Part shown: positions 1 to 8,869 of the stretch, in pieces | How positions within the stretch are numbered: the first letter of the stretch is position 1 | Layout of the letters: every line of letters starts with the position of its first letter | Source: Nocardioides jiangxiensis | GTDB taxonomy: Bacteria > Actinomycetota > Actinomycetes > Propionibacteriales > Nocardioidaceae | DNA: 64,000 nucleotides | NCBI RefSeq assembly: GCF_030580915.1 | Contig: NZ_JAUQTA010000002.1 | Coordinates: forward strand, 62,001-126,000 | Direction of reading: 5' to 3' | Program-made: the position numbers and the translations under genes | Notes under the pieces: model-generated | The model's input: the letters and a program-made list of their open reading frames with translations, nothing else | Told to the model about the DNA's origin: nothing | Databases searched by the model: none

Positions 1-200
1 TCCATGCGGTGCAGTGCCACGGCGGAGGGGGAGTCGGCCGGCAGGATCGGCGTCGAGTCCTTGGCGACGACGGACTCGAGCTGCGGGATCGCGAGGTTCA
101 GCGCGATCGCGAGCCCGAGCCAGGCGAGGACGACGAAGACGGAGCGCCTGACCGCGAACGAGGCGAGTCGGGCGATCACGGGTCCGGGGGCGTGGTCCAT
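1..200 (-). CDS. MMPL family transporter, N-terminal fragment (runs off window)
   Basis: Only the first 66 or so codons are present, reading leftward out of the window from ATG at 198-200. The start MDHAPGPVIARLASFAVRRS followed by one hydrophobic helix (about residues 19-36) and then a run beginning QLESVVAKDSTPILPADSP is the typical opening of an MmpL/RND-superfamily membrane exporter, where the first helix is followed by a large periplasmic-side loop. Such proteins export lipids or drugs using the proton gradient. An AGAAAGG-like ribosome site lies 7-8 bases upstream. A palindrome at 290-307 on its promoter side suggests control by a TetR-type repressor, but no regulator gene is in view. 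The family is clear; substrate cannot be told. Confidence 0.8.
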   Translation of the reverse strand, partial: MDHAPGPVIARLASFAVRRSVFVVLAWLGLAIALNLAIPQLESVVAKDSTPILPADSPSAVALHRM

Positions 201-533
201 GACGAGACCTTTCTGGAGGAGAGACGCTCGTCGCGGACGAGCCCTTCTCGTGCTGCCCAGCGCTCCCGAGATGCACGCGAGGGCCAGCAGTAGACTGACC
301 GGTCTACCGTAGGTTGTGCGGTACGGCCTGTTCCACATATCGGGGCGTGAGGCCGGTCACCGCCGGCCACTGCCGGTCGCTGCGGTCAGTGCTGGCCCGC
401 TGTCGGGAGCGGGCGGCTCCATCCAAAGAGGACCTCCTCGATCAGCGCGCGGAAGACCCCCCCTTGCGGAATAGGTGATGTGTCATCTAACGTTGAGGCA
501 GGTGATCGCACCACACCCCTCAAGGAGGACCCG
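201..533. other. Intergenic region between divergent mmpL and pirin genes
   Basis: No gene is supported here. It carries the divergent control regions: a perfect 6-bp inverted repeat at 290-307 on the mmpL side, and on the pirin side a weak promoter candidate (TTGCGG 464-469, 18-base spacer, TAACGT 488-493) followed by an AAGGAGG ribosome site at 522-528. The rest shows nothing I can name. Confidence 0.6.
290..307. promoter_or_regulatory. Candidate TetR-type operator upstream of mmpL
   Basis: GTAGAC-TGACCG-GTCTAC is a perfect 6-bp inverted repeat with a 6-bp spacer; inside it GACCGGTC (297-304) is itself palindromic. This size and centre resemble operators of TetR-family repressors that govern efflux genes. 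It sits 90 bases upstream of the exporter start. The assignment to a repressor family is inference. Confidence 0.5.
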
Positions 534-1484
534 ATGCCTGCTGTGACTGTTGACGACCTGACCGTCCTGGACCGCGTGAAGGCGCCGGGGCTGGGCGACC
601 AGCCGCGCGGCGTACTCCAGATCACCACGGCGCCGACCGGCTACGAGGGGGAGGGCTTCCCGGTGCGTCGCGCCTTCGCCGGCATCGACCACAAGCACCT
701 CGACCCGTTCCTGATGATGGACCAGATGGGTGAGGTCGACTATGCGCCGGGCGAGCCGAAGGGCACGCCGTGGCACCCGCACCGCGGCTTCGAGACCGTG
801 ACCTACATGATCGACGGCGTCTTCGAGCACACCGACAACCACGGTGGCGGCGGCACCATCACCAACGGCGACACCCAGTGGATGACGGCCGGCGCGGGCA
901 TCCTCCACATCGAGACCCCGCCGGAGTGGCTGGTCCAGGCCGGCGGCCTCTTCCACGGTGTCCAGCTGTGGGTGAACCTGCCGAAGTCCGACAAGCTCAT
1001 GCAGCCGAAGTACCAGGACATCCACTCCGGTGAGGTCAAGCTGCTCACGTCTCCCGACGCCGGCGCCCTGGTCCGGGTCATCGCCGGCGAGGTCGGCGGC
1101 AACAAGGGCCCGGGCTCGACCCACTCGCCGATGACGATGGTCCACGCGAGCGTCGAGCCGGGCGCGCGCCTGGAGCTGCCGTGGACGGTCGAGTACAACG
1201 CCCTCGTCTACGTCCTGTCGGGCAAGGGCACGGTCGGCGTCGACGGCCGCCCGATCCGTGCCGGCCAGACCGCGGTCTTCGGCCCGGGTGACTTCCTGAC
1301 CGTCGCTGCCGACGCGCAGCAGGAGTCGCGCCACCCGAAGCTCGAGGTGATCGTCCTCGGCGGCGAGCCGATCCGTGAGCAGGTCGCGTGGGCCGGCCCG
1401 TTCGTGATGAACACCAAGGCCGAGGTCATGCAGGCCTACGAGGACTTCCAGAAGGGTCGCTTCGGCCACATCCCGGCCGGCTGA
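534..1484 (+). CDS. Pirin family protein (bicupin)
   Basis: 316 residues. The N-terminal cupin carries the pirin iron ligands: His81 and His83 in HPHRGFE, and His125 and Glu127 in GILHIE, with almost the same spacing as His56, His58, His101 and Glu103 of human pirin. A second cupin region (about 190-280) contains GKGTVGVDG and GPGDFLTV. Bacterial pirins are non-haem iron proteins; some oxidise quercetin, others act as redox-sensitive regulators, and the role here is unknown. ATG 534 was chosen because AAGGAGG (522-528) lies just upstream; an earlier in-frame start at 480 has no ribosome site. The gene ends in a strong terminator (1502-1537) before tRNA-Arg. Confidence 0.88.
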   Translation: MPAVTVDDLTVLDRVKAPGLGDQPRGVLQITTAPTGYEGEGFPVRRAFAGIDHKHLDPFLMMDQMGEVDYAPGEPKGTPWHPHRGFETVTYMIDGVFEHTDNHGGGGTITNGDTQWMTAGAGILHIETPPEWLVQAGGLFHGVQLWVNLPKSDKLMQPKYQDIHSGEVKLLTSPDAGALVRVIAGEVGGNKGPGSTHSPMTMVHASVEPGARLELPWTVEYNALVYVLSGKGTVGVDGRPIRAGQTAVFGPGDFLTVAADAQQESRHPKLEVIVLGGEPIREQVAWAGPFVMNTKAEVMQAYEDFQKGRFGHIPAG

Positions 1485-1501
1485 CCGGTCTGACGACGCA
1501 G

Positions 1502-1537
1502 CGAGGGCTCCGGATCCTGATGGATCCGGAGCCCTCG
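1502..1537. terminator. Terminator hairpin after pirin gene
   Basis: A perfect 16-bp stem (1502-1517 with 1522-1537) closes a 4-base loop; the arms start CGAGGGCTCCGG. It lies 17 bases after the pirin stop codon. Confidence 0.8.
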
Positions 1538-1583
1538 TCGTGCGTCGCGGCGCGCCGGCTCGCTGACATACTTGGCCGCGCAA

Positions 1584-1657
1584 GCCTCCGTGGCGCAACT
1601 GGATAGCGCAGCGAGTTTCTACCTCGCGGGTTGCGGGTTCGAATCCTGCCGGGGGCG
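1584..1657 (+). tRNA. tRNA-Arg(TCT)
   Basis: The cloverleaf folds fully: acceptor GCCTCCG with CGGGGGC, D stem GCGC/GCGC, anticodon stem GCGAG/CTCGC closing loop TTTCTAC (anticodon TCT, reads AGA), and T arm GCGGG-TTCGAAT-CCTGC. The discriminator is G1657 and CCA is not encoded. The stop codon of the converging DsbA-like gene begins two bases beyond the 3' end, so RNA 3' processing and that gene's termination share the same few bases. Confidence 0.95.
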
Positions 1658-1658
1658 C

Positions 1659-2384
1659 TCAGACCACCTTCAGCAGGGCGTCCAGGCCCTCGGCCGGGCT
1701 CTTCGCCATCACGCCGTCGACGCTGACGCTCGGGGTGCCGTTGACGCCGTGCTGCGACATCGCGTCGGTGGCGTTGGCGACCCACTCGTCGTACGCGCCG
1801 TCGTCGATGAGCTTCTCGACCTCGCCCCGGTCGGCCCCGGCCCTGACCGCGTCGTCGACCAGCTCGGCGTTGTCGGGGCCGGCCGTGCCCTCGGCCGGCT
1901 GGTTCTCGAAGAGCATCGTGTGGAACTTCTGGAACGCCGCCGGCCCCGCCACGTGGAGCACGGCCAGCGAGGCGTTGGCGGCGCGCGAGGAGTAGGCGTT
2001 CTTCGAGACGCGGTCGAGGAAGGAGACCATGCGGTACTCCACCGAGATCTTCCCTGCCTTGATCGCGGCCTGGACCTTCTCCGACGTGGCCTTCTCGAAC
2101 TCGTTGCAGATCGGGCACTGGAAGTCCTCGTACACGACGACCTTGTGCGGTGCGTCCTTCGCGCCGAGCACCACGCCGTAGTCGGAGGTGACGCCCGTCG
2201 GCGTCATCGACACCGGGCCTCCCGTGCTGTCACGCCTGCCCTGTACGACGAGGCCGACGACGGTGACGACCACGACCAGCGCGACGACGGCCGCGACGAC
2301 GAGGATGTTGCGGCGGCGAGCGGCGGTCTGCTCGTCGAGACGGAGCTGGGCGACGCGCTCGGCGGGGCTGCGCTTGTCGGTCAT
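1659..2384 (-). CDS. Membrane-anchored DsbA-like thioredoxin-fold protein
   Basis: 241 residues: a charged cytoplasmic N-terminus, one membrane helix (about 27-47), then an exported thioredoxin-fold domain. The redox motif C90-P-I-C93 in [12 protein letters not shown] and the cis-Pro region [12 protein letters not shown] near the C-terminus are those of DsbA/Tlp-type oxidoreductases of the DSBA family (thioredoxin_4 type). It likely forms or isomerises disulfides in secreted proteins. Its ATG overlaps the stop of the upstream MauE/DoxX-like membrane gene (ATGA at 2381-2384), so the two are translationally coupled, and the membrane partner probably passes electrons for it. Confidence 0.87.
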   Translation of the reverse strand: MTDKRSPAERVAQLRLDEQTAARRRNILVVAAVVALVVVVTVVGLVVQGRRDSTGGPVSMTPTGVTSDYGVVLGAKDAPHKVVVYEDFQCPICNEFEKATSEKVQAAIKAGKISVEYRMVSFLDRVSKNAYSSRAANASLAVLHVAGPAAFQKFHTMLFENQPAEGTAGPDNAELVDDAVRAGADRGEVEKLIDDGAYDEWVANATDAMSQHGVNGTPSVSVDGVMAKSPAEGLDALLKVV

Positions 2385-2869
2385 CGGGTGGGCCTTTCCG
2401 GCTGGGGGAGCGGGGCGAGGAGGACGGAGTCGAGGGCGAGCGGCGTCCGCGGTCGTACGACGAGCCACGCGGAGGCGGCTGCGAGGGCGAGGTCGCGCGC
2501 GATGTCCCACGGGTACGCCGCGGTGGGATCCGCGTCGAGGCCGGCCGCACCTCCGCCGCCGAAGCAGCCGCACTCGATCTGCAGGCCGCGCGCCCAGGCT
2601 GCGGAGATGCCGATGACGAAGGCCAGCATGAGGAGGGTCGAGGCGACAGCGGCGCCGCGCGTGAGCAGGCCGACGAGCAGCAGCAGGCCGAGCACGACCT
2701 CGGCGACCGGCAGCAGGTGACCGATCGTCGGCACGACTGCCTCGGGCAGCAGCTGGTAGGCGCGCACGGCTCGCACGGTCGCGGCCGGGTCCGGCAGCTT
2801 GAGGGTGCCGGCGACGACCCAGACGGCGCCGACGACGAGGCGGGCGGCGAGACCGATCCAGCGGGACAT
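2381..2869 (-). CDS. MauE/DoxX family redox membrane protein
   Basis: 162 residues with four predicted membrane helices (about 8-24, 46-68, 74-94, 130-140). The motif C100-G-C102 in QIECGCFG is the hallmark of MauE-like proteins, which supply reducing or oxidising equivalents to a thioredoxin-fold partner; the original MauE is needed for methylamine dehydrogenase maturation. Here the partner is the directly downstream, overlapping DsbA-like gene, so the pair most likely forms an extracytoplasmic disulfide system unconnected with methylamine. ATG 2869 is followed by a typical short N-terminus ([10 protein letters not shown]). Confidence 0.82.
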   Translation of the reverse strand: MSRWIGLAARLVVGAVWVVAGTLKLPDPAATVRAVRAYQLLPEAVVPTIGHLLPVAEVVLGLLLLVGLLTRGAAVASTLLMLAFVIGISAAWARGLQIECGCFGGGGAAGLDADPTAAYPWDIARDLALAAASAWLVVRPRTPLALDSVLLAPLPQPERPTR

Positions 2870-2940
2870 GCACCGAGGCTAGAGCCGGCTGCTGAGGAGT
2901 GCCTGAAATCAGCGTCGGCCGTGCCGGGACGCGTGACGGG

Positions 2941-2946
2941 TAGGGT
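2941..2946 (+). promoter_or_regulatory. -10 box for leaderless orn mRNA
   Basis: TAGGGT lies with its last base 8 bases before GTG 2954, so transcription should start at or within a base or two of the start codon. No ribosome-binding site precedes the GTG. Confidence 0.5.
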
Positions 2947-2953
2947 CGGGCGC

Positions 2954-3610
2954 GTGAACGACAAGCTGGTGTGGATCGACTGCGAGATGACCGGGCTCGA
3001 CCTGGGGGCCGACGCGCTCATCGAGATCGCGGCCCTGGTGACGGACTTCGACCTCAACGTCCTGGGCGACGGGGTCGACATCATCGTGAAGCCGGAGCCC
3101 GCCGCGCTCGAGCAGATGAACGACTTCGTCCGCGACATGCACGTCAAGTCCGGTCTGCTCGAGGAGCTCGACGGCGGCGTGACCCTCGCCGAGGCGGAGG
3201 AGCAGGTGCTCGCCTACATCCGTGAGCACTGCCCCGAGGGCAGCCGTCCGCCGCTGGCCGGCAACACCGTCGGCACCGACCGCGCGTTCATCTCCCGTGA
3301 CATGCCTCAGCTGGAGGCCTTCCTGCACTACCGGATCATCGACGTCTCCTCCATCAAGGAGCTCTCGCGCCGGTGGTTCCCGAAGGCGTGGTACCAGTCG
3401 CCGGAGAAGCGCGGCAACCACCGCGCCCTGGCCGACATCCAGGAATCGATCGAGGAGCTCCGCTACTACCGCGACGCCGTCTTCGTGCCCTCGCCGGGCC
3501 CGGACACGGAGACCGCGAAGGCGATCGCCGAGCGTCATGGCGGCTCCATCACCGGCCTCGGGCGTCCGGAAACCGGGGCCGATTCGGACGAGACGGCACC
3601 TACCCAGTAG
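2954..3610 (+). CDS. orn: Oligoribonuclease
   Basis: 218 residues, a DEDDh-type 3'-5' exoribonuclease that degrades the last di- to pentanucleotides of RNA decay and, in many bacteria, the c-di-GMP product pGpG. The catalytic set is visible: Asp9 and Glu11 (WIDCEMTG), Asp109 ([10 protein letters not shown]), His156 (GNHRALAD) and Asp161, matching E. coli Asp12, Glu14, Asp112, His158 and Asp163 in spacing. A tail of about 35 residues beyond the nuclease fold is poorly conserved. GTG 2954 is favoured over upstream starts by a TANNNT box immediately before it, giving a leaderless message. tRNA-His follows downstream. Confidence 0.95.
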   Translation: MNDKLVWIDCEMTGLDLGADALIEIAALVTDFDLNVLGDGVDIIVKPEPAALEQMNDFVRDMHVKSGLLEELDGGVTLAEAEEQVLAYIREHCPEGSRPPLAGNTVGTDRAFISRDMPQLEAFLHYRIIDVSSIKELSRRWFPKAWYQSPEKRGNHRALADIQESIEELRYYRDAVFVPSPGPDTETAKAIAERHGGSITGLGRPETGADSDETAPTQ

Positions 3611-3645
3611 AGTTCCGTTCGCGCTTCGACCTCGTCGAGGCCATG

Positions 3646-3718
3646 GTGGCTGTAGCTCAGTTGGTAGAGCACCGGCTTGTGGTGCCGGTGGTCGCGGGTT
3701 CAAGCCCCGTCAGCCACC
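3646..3718 (+). tRNA. tRNA-His(GTG)
   Basis: Acceptor GTGGCTG pairs with CAGCCAC; the anticodon stem CCGGC/GCCGG closes loop TTGTGGT with anticodon GTG. G3645 just before the acceptor can supply the encoded G-1, pairing with C73 (3718), as expected for tRNA-His. CCA is not encoded. Confidence 0.95.
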
Positions 3719-3729
3719 CCAGTCAGTCA

Positions 3730-3757
3730 GCAGGCCCCCGGTTCGCCGGGGGCCTGC
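3730..3757. terminator. Bidirectional terminator between tRNA-His and GNAT gene
   Basis: A perfect 12-bp G+C-rich stem (3730-3741 with 3746-3757) closed by a TTCG tetraloop lies between converging transcripts. Confidence 0.8.
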
Positions 3758-3785
3758 TGCGTTCCCGGGCAGTGTCCCCGGGCCG

Positions 3786-4328
3786 TCAGCGGTCGTAGAC
3801 GAACCGGTCGGAGGCGCGGTCGGTCCGCCGTGCGACACGTCGCCCGTAACGCTCCGCCAGGCGCGTCGAGCCGGCCGACCCGCGCCAGACCGACGAGCAG
3901 CCGACGAGGTCGTGCTCGCGGAGCCATGCGAGGCGGGCCCGGACCAGCGCCTCGGCGGCGCCGTTGCCGGTCCGGTCCGGGCGTACGGCGAGGCCGCCGA
4001 GCTCGACCAGTCGCCCGGTCGCGAGCGCGATCCGGGTCGTTCGATCACGCACCGTGGACCAGCCCGGGTCCGCGGGCGAGAGCCGGGTCAGCAGGGCATG
4101 GCCGACGACGACGGAGCCGTGCGGCGACGTCTCCGAGGCGAGCCAGACCCCGAGTGCGGCGTTCTGCCGCCCTGCGGTGTGAGCACGGATGTCCGAGACC
4201 GCCACGTGCGTGGGGAACCCGGTGGCGGCCTGTGCCAGCGCGACCACCTCGGCGCCCTCGGCCCAGAGCTCTCGCGGGACCTGTGTGACCGACAGCAACC
4301 GGTCCTGCAGGGTCGACACAACGGTCAT
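3786..4328 (-). CDS. GNAT family N-acetyltransferase (putative)
   Basis: 180 residues. The segment LGGLAVRPDRTGNGAAEALVRARLAWL (around 117-143) has the layout of GNAT motif A: a beta strand, then a turn with R/Q-x-x-G-x-G/A that holds the acetyl-CoA pyrophosphate. The ending with a Tyr-Gly-Arg pattern resembles the usual GNAT C-terminal strand. Substrate unknown. ATG 4328 is preferred over 4373 because GGGAGGG precedes it at good spacing. Confidence 0.65.
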   Translation of the reverse strand: MTVVSTLQDRLLSVTQVPRELWAEGAEVVALAQAATGFPTHVAVSDIRAHTAGRQNAALGVWLASETSPHGSVVVGHALLTRLSPADPGWSTVRDRTTRIALATGRLVELGGLAVRPDRTGNGAAEALVRARLAWLREHDLVGCSSVWRGSAGSTRLAERYGRRVARRTDRASDRFVYDR

Positions 4329-4450
4329 GCCAGCGCCCTCCCAGACAACCGGCGCATGCCGGACTGGCTGCAAGGGTGGGGCCCGCGGGCAGCCGCGTCC
4401 AGAGCGCCGCGACGGCGTTCAGGGAACGTTCACGCAGCTGTCGCCGTGGG

Positions 4451-5893
4451 TCAGGGGAGCAGCGTGCCCATCCAGTCCTCGACGTCGTCCGCCGACCGCG
4501 GCAGGCTGTCGGAGAGGTTGAGCGAGCCGTCGGCGGTGACCACGATGTCGTCCTCGATCCGGATGCCGATGCCACGCAGCTCCTCGGGCACGAGCAGGTC
4601 GTCGGACTGGAAGTAGAGACCGGGCTCCACCGTGAGGACCATGCCCTCCGCGAGGTCGCCGCGCGGGTAGACGTCGATCGAGGCGCGGCCGCAGTCGTGC
4701 ACGTCCATGCCGAGCATGTGGCTGGTGCCGTGCAGTGTCCACCGGGCGTAGACCTTCGAGTCCGGGTCGAGCGCCTCCTCCGCGGAGACGGGGAGGAGAC
4801 CGAGGTCCTCCAGGCCGTGGGCGAGCACCGACATCGCGGCATCGTGGGCCGCGAGGAACCGCGCGCCGGGCTTCACGGCCTCGATGCCGGCCTGCTGGGC
4901 GGTGAAGACGAGCGTGTACAGGTCGCGCTGGAGGGGGGTGAAGCGCCCGGAGACGGGGAGGGTGCGCGTGACGTCGGCGGTGTAGAGGTTGCGGCCCTCG
5001 ACGCCCATGTCGAGCAGCACCAGCTCGCCCGGGACGATCGGGCCGGAGTTCTCGATCCAGTGCAGGGTCGTCGCGTGGGCGCCGCCGCCGACGATCGAGT
5101 CGTAGCCGAGGTCGTTGCCCATCGCGCGGGCGCGGCGGAAGAAGGTGCCCTCGAGCCAGCGCTCGCCGAACTCCAGGACCCGGTCCCACTCGCGGACCGC
5201 GTCGGTGAAGCCGAGCGCCGTGATGTCGCAGGCCTCCTGCAGCTCGCCGATCTCCCAGGCGTCCTTGACCAGCCGCATCTCCGAGAGCACCTGCGCCAGC
5301 TCGTCGTCCCCGCTGGCCGGGGCCACGACGCTGTCGACGCGGGCGTCGACACCACGGAGCACGCGCGTGGGGGTGCCGCCCACGAGGACGGCGTCGAGCT
5401 CGGACAGGTGGCGGACCTCGACGCCGAGCGAGGAGCCCATCTCGTGCAGCGAGGGACGGCGGCCCGCCCACAGCTCGCCGTACTGGCGGTCGCGGAAGAA
5501 CTCGTCGGTCTCGCGCGAGGAGCGGGGCCGGGCGTAGAGGACGGCCTCCCCGGACGGCTCCACGACGAGGACCGCGTCGGAGGTCTGGTTGCCGGAGAGC
5601 CAGGCGTGGGCGGTGTCCGGGCGGAACCGGTAGTCGGTGTCGTTGGAGCGCACCTTGTAGCCGCCGGCGGGAACGATCAGCCGCTCGCCCGGGAAGGCCT
5701 CCGCGAGGCTCTTGCGGCGTCCGGCGGCCAGGGGAGCCACCGGGTGCGGGGGCAGGTCGAGCTCGCGGTCACCCCACCCGGTGCGCATGAACGCTGCGTA
5801 CGCCGCGGGTACGGCGGGGTCGTGGGACTCGGTGTGCGGGGTCTCCGGCTGGCGAGTCGAGGTTTCCGGTGCGTCTGTCTGGGGCTCGGTCAC
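4451..5893 (-). CDS. Xaa-Pro aminopeptidase (aminopeptidase P, M24B)
   Basis: 480 residues, a cytosolic metallopeptidase that removes an N-terminal residue before proline. The N-terminal aminopeptidase-P domain (about 45-190) includes YRFRPDTAHAWLSGN; the C-terminal pita-bread domain carries the two-metal ligands in LLDMGVEGRNLYTADVTRT (two Asp), HGTSHMLGMDVHD (His), LTVEPGLYF (Glu) and GIRIEDDI (Glu). GTG 5891-5893 is the likely start. It diverges from prsW. The substrate may be general peptide turnover; nothing in the context narrows it. Confidence 0.92.
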   Translation of the reverse strand: MTEPQTDAPETSTRQPETPHTESHDPAVPAAYAAFMRTGWGDRELDLPPHPVAPLAAGRRKSLAEAFPGERLIVPAGGYKVRSNDTDYRFRPDTAHAWLSGNQTSDAVLVVEPSGEAVLYARPRSSRETDEFFRDRQYGELWAGRRPSLHEMGSSLGVEVRHLSELDAVLVGGTPTRVLRGVDARVDSVVAPASGDDELAQVLSEMRLVKDAWEIGELQEACDITALGFTDAVREWDRVLEFGERWLEGTFFRRARAMGNDLGYDSIVGGGAHATTLHWIENSGPIVPGELVLLDMGVEGRNLYTADVTRTLPVSGRFTPLQRDLYTLVFTAQQAGIEAVKPGARFLAAHDAAMSVLAHGLEDLGLLPVSAEEALDPDSKVYARWTLHGTSHMLGMDVHDCGRASIDVYPRGDLAEGMVLTVEPGLYFQSDDLLVPEELRGIGIRIEDDIVVTADGSLNLSDSLPRSADDVEDWMGTLLP

Positions 5894-5929
5894 GCTCCCC
5901 ACGATACGGGCGGGCGGAGGGTCTGCCGA

Positions 5930-5935
5930 TAGGCT
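5930..5935 (+). promoter_or_regulatory. -10 box for prsW operon
   Basis: TAGGCT ends 7 bases before ATG 5943, so the message is probably leaderless. It would drive the prsW and two dynamin genes as one transcript. Confidence 0.5.
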
Positions 5936-5942
5936 TCGCCCC

Positions 5943-7142
5943 ATGTCAGTGACCGTGCCGCAGCCTCGTGCCACGCGCGACACGGTGCTCTTCACCGTCA
6001 TCGTCGCCGTGGTGGCCGCGCTCGCCGCGATCCCCACCGGGCTGGTGATCCTGCTCTCGGGTGGCGGCCCGATCGTCTTCGTCGCCGCGCTCTTCGCCCT
6101 GGTCCCCGTCGGCCCCGTTGTCGCGGCCTACCTCTGGCTGGATCGCTACGAGCCCGAGCCGAAGGTGCTGCTGGCCCTCGGCCTGGCCTGGGGCGCCTGC
6201 GTCGCCACCTTCCTCGCGCTCCTCGCGCAGGAGGTCGGCACGGTCATCCTGTCCCTGTCGGACCAGGCCAGCTCGACGATCGTGGCACCGCTGACCGAGG
6301 AGCTCGCCAAGGGCCTCTTCCTCGTGCTCCTGCTCGTCTGGCGCCGCCACGAGTACGACGGCGTCCTCGACGGCATCGTCTACGCCGGCATGGTCGGCGT
6401 CGGCTTCGCGTTCACCGAGAACGTCCTCTACCTCGCCGTCGCCTGGAACGGCGCCGACGGCGCTCCCGGCGGTGTCGTCGGCCTGACCTCGACCTTCGTG
6501 ATCCGCTGCCTGTTCAGCCCGTTCGCCCACCCGTTCTTCACCGCGATGACCGGCATCGGCATCGGCCTGGCGATCCAGAGCCGCAGCGCGCTCGGTCGCG
6601 CCTGCTGGCCGCTCGTCGGCTACCTGCTCGCCGTCCTGTGCCACGCCGCCTGGAACACGTCGGCGACCTTCTCCGGCGGCGCCGGGTTCATCGCGGCGTA
6701 CACGATCGTGATGCTGCCGGCGTTCCTGCTCGCCGTCGGCTTCGCGATCTGGGTGCGCGGGCGCGAGGAGACCCTGCTGACGGCTTCCCTCGAGGACGCC
6801 GCCCGCCGCGGTTTCCTCCACTCCGGACACGTTCCGTACGTCGTCGACCTGCGGCGCAGGCGTGCAGCGCGCCAGCATGCACACATCGTGGGTGGTGTGC
6901 ACGCGGCACGGGCAGTGCGGGACTACCAGCAGGCGGCGATCGAACTCGGGTACCTTCACCACCGGTTCCTGCGGGGGACCGCACCGCGCGACGCCGTTGC
7001 GCGGGGCCAGGCCTTCGTGGAGCTCCTGCAGCGGCTCGGACCCGCCGTCGTGTTCCCGCCGGACGGATCCGTACGCCCCGTTCCACCGCCCGCCCCCGCA
7101 CACCCCGTCCACCGAGCCGCACCAGGAGACCGACCCGCATGA
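5943..7142 (+). CDS. PrsW family intramembrane protease
   Basis: 399 residues with about eight membrane helices in the first 295, then a soluble C-terminal region. The family's membrane-embedded motifs are present: Glu119-Glu120-x-x-Lys123 (PLTEELAKG), Glu159 in FAFTENVLY, His196 in FSPFAHPFF and His234 in LLAVLCHAAWN. PrsW of Bacillus subtilis cuts the anti-sigma factor RsiW at site 1; members of the wider family (CAAX-protease-like fold) are known as integral membrane glutamic proteases. No sigma/anti-sigma pair is adjacent. Instead its stop overlaps the start of a dynamin-like GTPase (ATGA at 7139-7142), so membrane remodelling is a reasonable context. Confidence 0.85.
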   Translation: MSVTVPQPRATRDTVLFTVIVAVVAALAAIPTGLVILLSGGGPIVFVAALFALVPVGPVVAAYLWLDRYEPEPKVLLALGLAWGACVATFLALLAQEVGTVILSLSDQASSTIVAPLTEELAKGLFLVLLLVWRRHEYDGVLDGIVYAGMVGVGFAFTENVLYLAVAWNGADGAPGGVVGLTSTFVIRCLFSPFAHPFFTAMTGIGIGLAIQSRSALGRACWPLVGYLLAVLCHAAWNTSATFSGGAGFIAAYTIVMLPAFLLAVGFAIWVRGREETLLTASLEDAARRGFLHSGHVPYVVDLRRRRAARQHAHIVGGVHAARAVRDYQQAAIELGYLHHRFLRGTAPRDAVARGQAFVELLQRLGPAVVFPPDGSVRPVPPPAPAHPVHRAAPGDRPA

Positions 7143-8869
7143 GTGAGTCCACGAAGATGCTCACCGCGCTGGTGCGTCTCCGAGGCGCGCTCCAGGGCGC
7201 CGTCCTGCCCCTCGACGTTCCCGGTGTCGAGGCGGAGCGTGACGCGCGGCTGGCGATGATCGACCAGCTCGAGGACTACGTCATCCCGCGCCTGACCGCG
7301 ATCGACGGCCCGCTGCTGACCGTCGTCGGTGGATCCACGGGCGCCGGCAAGTCCACGCTGGTCAACTCGCTGATCGGCAACCGGGTGACCGAGCCCGGCC
7401 TGCTGCGCCCGACGACCCGCTCGCCCGTCCTCGTGCACAACCCGGCCGACGCCGAGTGGTTCGGACAGGACCGGATCCTCCCGGACCTGGTCCGCACCGA
7501 CCGGTCGACCGGCGACACGAGCTCGCTGCAGCTCGTCGCCAGCGACAGGGTGCCGGCCGGTCTCGCCATCCTCGACGCTCCCGACGTGGACTCGGTCGAG
7601 GAGGCGAACCGGGTGCTCGCGGCGCAGCTGCTCGCGGCCGCGGACCTCTGGCTCTTCGTCACCAGCGCCGCGCGCTACGCGGACCAGGTGCCGTGGGAGT
7701 ACCTGAAGAAGGCAGCCGAGCGCTCGACGGCCGTCGCGATCGTCCTCGACCGCACCTCCGACGACGCCGTCGAGACCGTGGCGACGCACCTCGCGCGGAT
7801 GCTCGCAGCGCGCGGTCTGAAGGACTCCCCGCTGTTCATCGTCCGCGAGGGCCAGCCCGACGAGCACGGCGTCCTGCCGGCGTCGTACGTCGCCGACATC
7901 CGCGGCTGGCTCGAGGCCCTCGCCGATGACGCCGACGCCCGCGGCGCGGTCGTGAAGCAGACCCTCGAGGGCGCGATCCGCGTGATCAGCGCCCGGACCT
8001 ACGAGATCGCGGCGGTCGTCGAGGACCACGGCAAGGCGCTGCAGTCCCTGCGCGCCGACGCCGACCGTGCCTACGACCGTGCGCTGGACGCGATCAGCAA
8101 GGCCACCGCCGACGGCACGCTCCTGCGCGGCGAGGTGCTCGCCCGCTGGCAGGACTTCGTCGGCACGGGCGAGCTGCTCAAGACGCTCGAGAACAAGGTC
8201 GGCGGGCTCCGCGACCGCCTCGTCAACGCCGTCAAGGGCAAGCCCGCCCAGGTCGAGCGCGTCACCCACGCGGTGGAGTCCGGCCTGGAGAAGCTGCTCG
8301 TCGAGCATGCCGAGAACGCCGCCGAGCAGGCCGCCGCCTACTGGTCCTCCACCGGCCCAGGCCGCAGCCTCCTGCAGGCCCAGGACCGCGACCTCGACCG
8401 GGCGTCGCGCCAGTTCCGCGGCGCTGCCGAGACGCTGGTGCGCGACTGGCAGCACGGCGTCCTCGAGATGGTCCGCGCCGAGGGTGCCGACAAGCGCACG
8501 ACCGCGCGCTACCTGGCCTACGGCGTCAACGGCCTGGCCGTGGCGCTCATGGTCGTGACGTTCTCCGCCACCGCCGGGCTCTCCGGCGCCGAGGTCGGCA
8601 TCGCCGGCGGCAGTGCCGTGCTCGGCCAGAAGCTGCTCGAGGCGGTCTTCGGTGACCAGGCGGTCCGTACGCTCGCGGAGCGGGCCCGCAAGGACCTCGA
8701 CCGCCGCGTGCAGGAGCTCTTCGCGGGTGAGCGCGAGCGCTTCACTCGCGTCCTCGACGATCTCGGTGTCGACCCGCGCAGCCCCGAGCTGCTCCGCGCT
8801 GCGGCGCGCCGCGTCGACGACCTGCGCTTCGCGGCGCAGTCCGACTCCACCTCCACCGGAAGCGAGTGA
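7139..8869 (+). CDS. Bacterial dynamin-like GTPase (first of pair)
   Basis: 576 residues. GTPase motifs: P-loop GGSTGAGKST (64-73), the switch-1 region LLRPTTRSPV, and G3 LDAPDVDS (about 144-151); the fourth motif is a divergent VLDRTSDD rather than NKxD. Long helical stretches rich in Glu, Arg and Ala follow, interrupted by a hydrophobic hairpin (about 462-500, LAVALMVVTFSATAGLSG) that can insert in the membrane. This is the architecture of the actinobacterial DynA/DynB family, which in Streptomyces stabilises Z-rings at sporulation septa. The start overlaps prsW and the stop overlaps the second GTPase (GTGA), implying co-translation and a hetero-oligomer. Confidence 0.8.
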   Translation: MSESTKMLTALVRLRGALQGAVLPLDVPGVEAERDARLAMIDQLEDYVIPRLTAIDGPLLTVVGGSTGAGKSTLVNSLIGNRVTEPGLLRPTTRSPVLVHNPADAEWFGQDRILPDLVRTDRSTGDTSSLQLVASDRVPAGLAILDAPDVDSVEEANRVLAAQLLAAADLWLFVTSAARYADQVPWEYLKKAAERSTAVAIVLDRTSDDAVETVATHLARMLAARGLKDSPLFIVREGQPDEHGVLPASYVADIRGWLEALADDADARGAVVKQTLEGAIRVISARTYEIAAVVEDHGKALQSLRADADRAYDRALDAISKATADGTLLRGEVLARWQDFVGTGELLKTLENKVGGLRDRLVNAVKGKPAQVERVTHAVESGLEKLLVEHAENAAEQAAAYWSSTGPGRSLLQAQDRDLDRASRQFRGAAETLVRDWQHGVLEMVRAEGADKRTTARYLAYGVNGLAVALMVVTFSATAGLSGAEVGIAGGSAVLGQKLLEAVFGDQAVRTLAERARKDLDRRVQELFAGERERFTRVLDDLGVDPRSPELLRAAARRVDDLRFAAQSDSTSTGSE

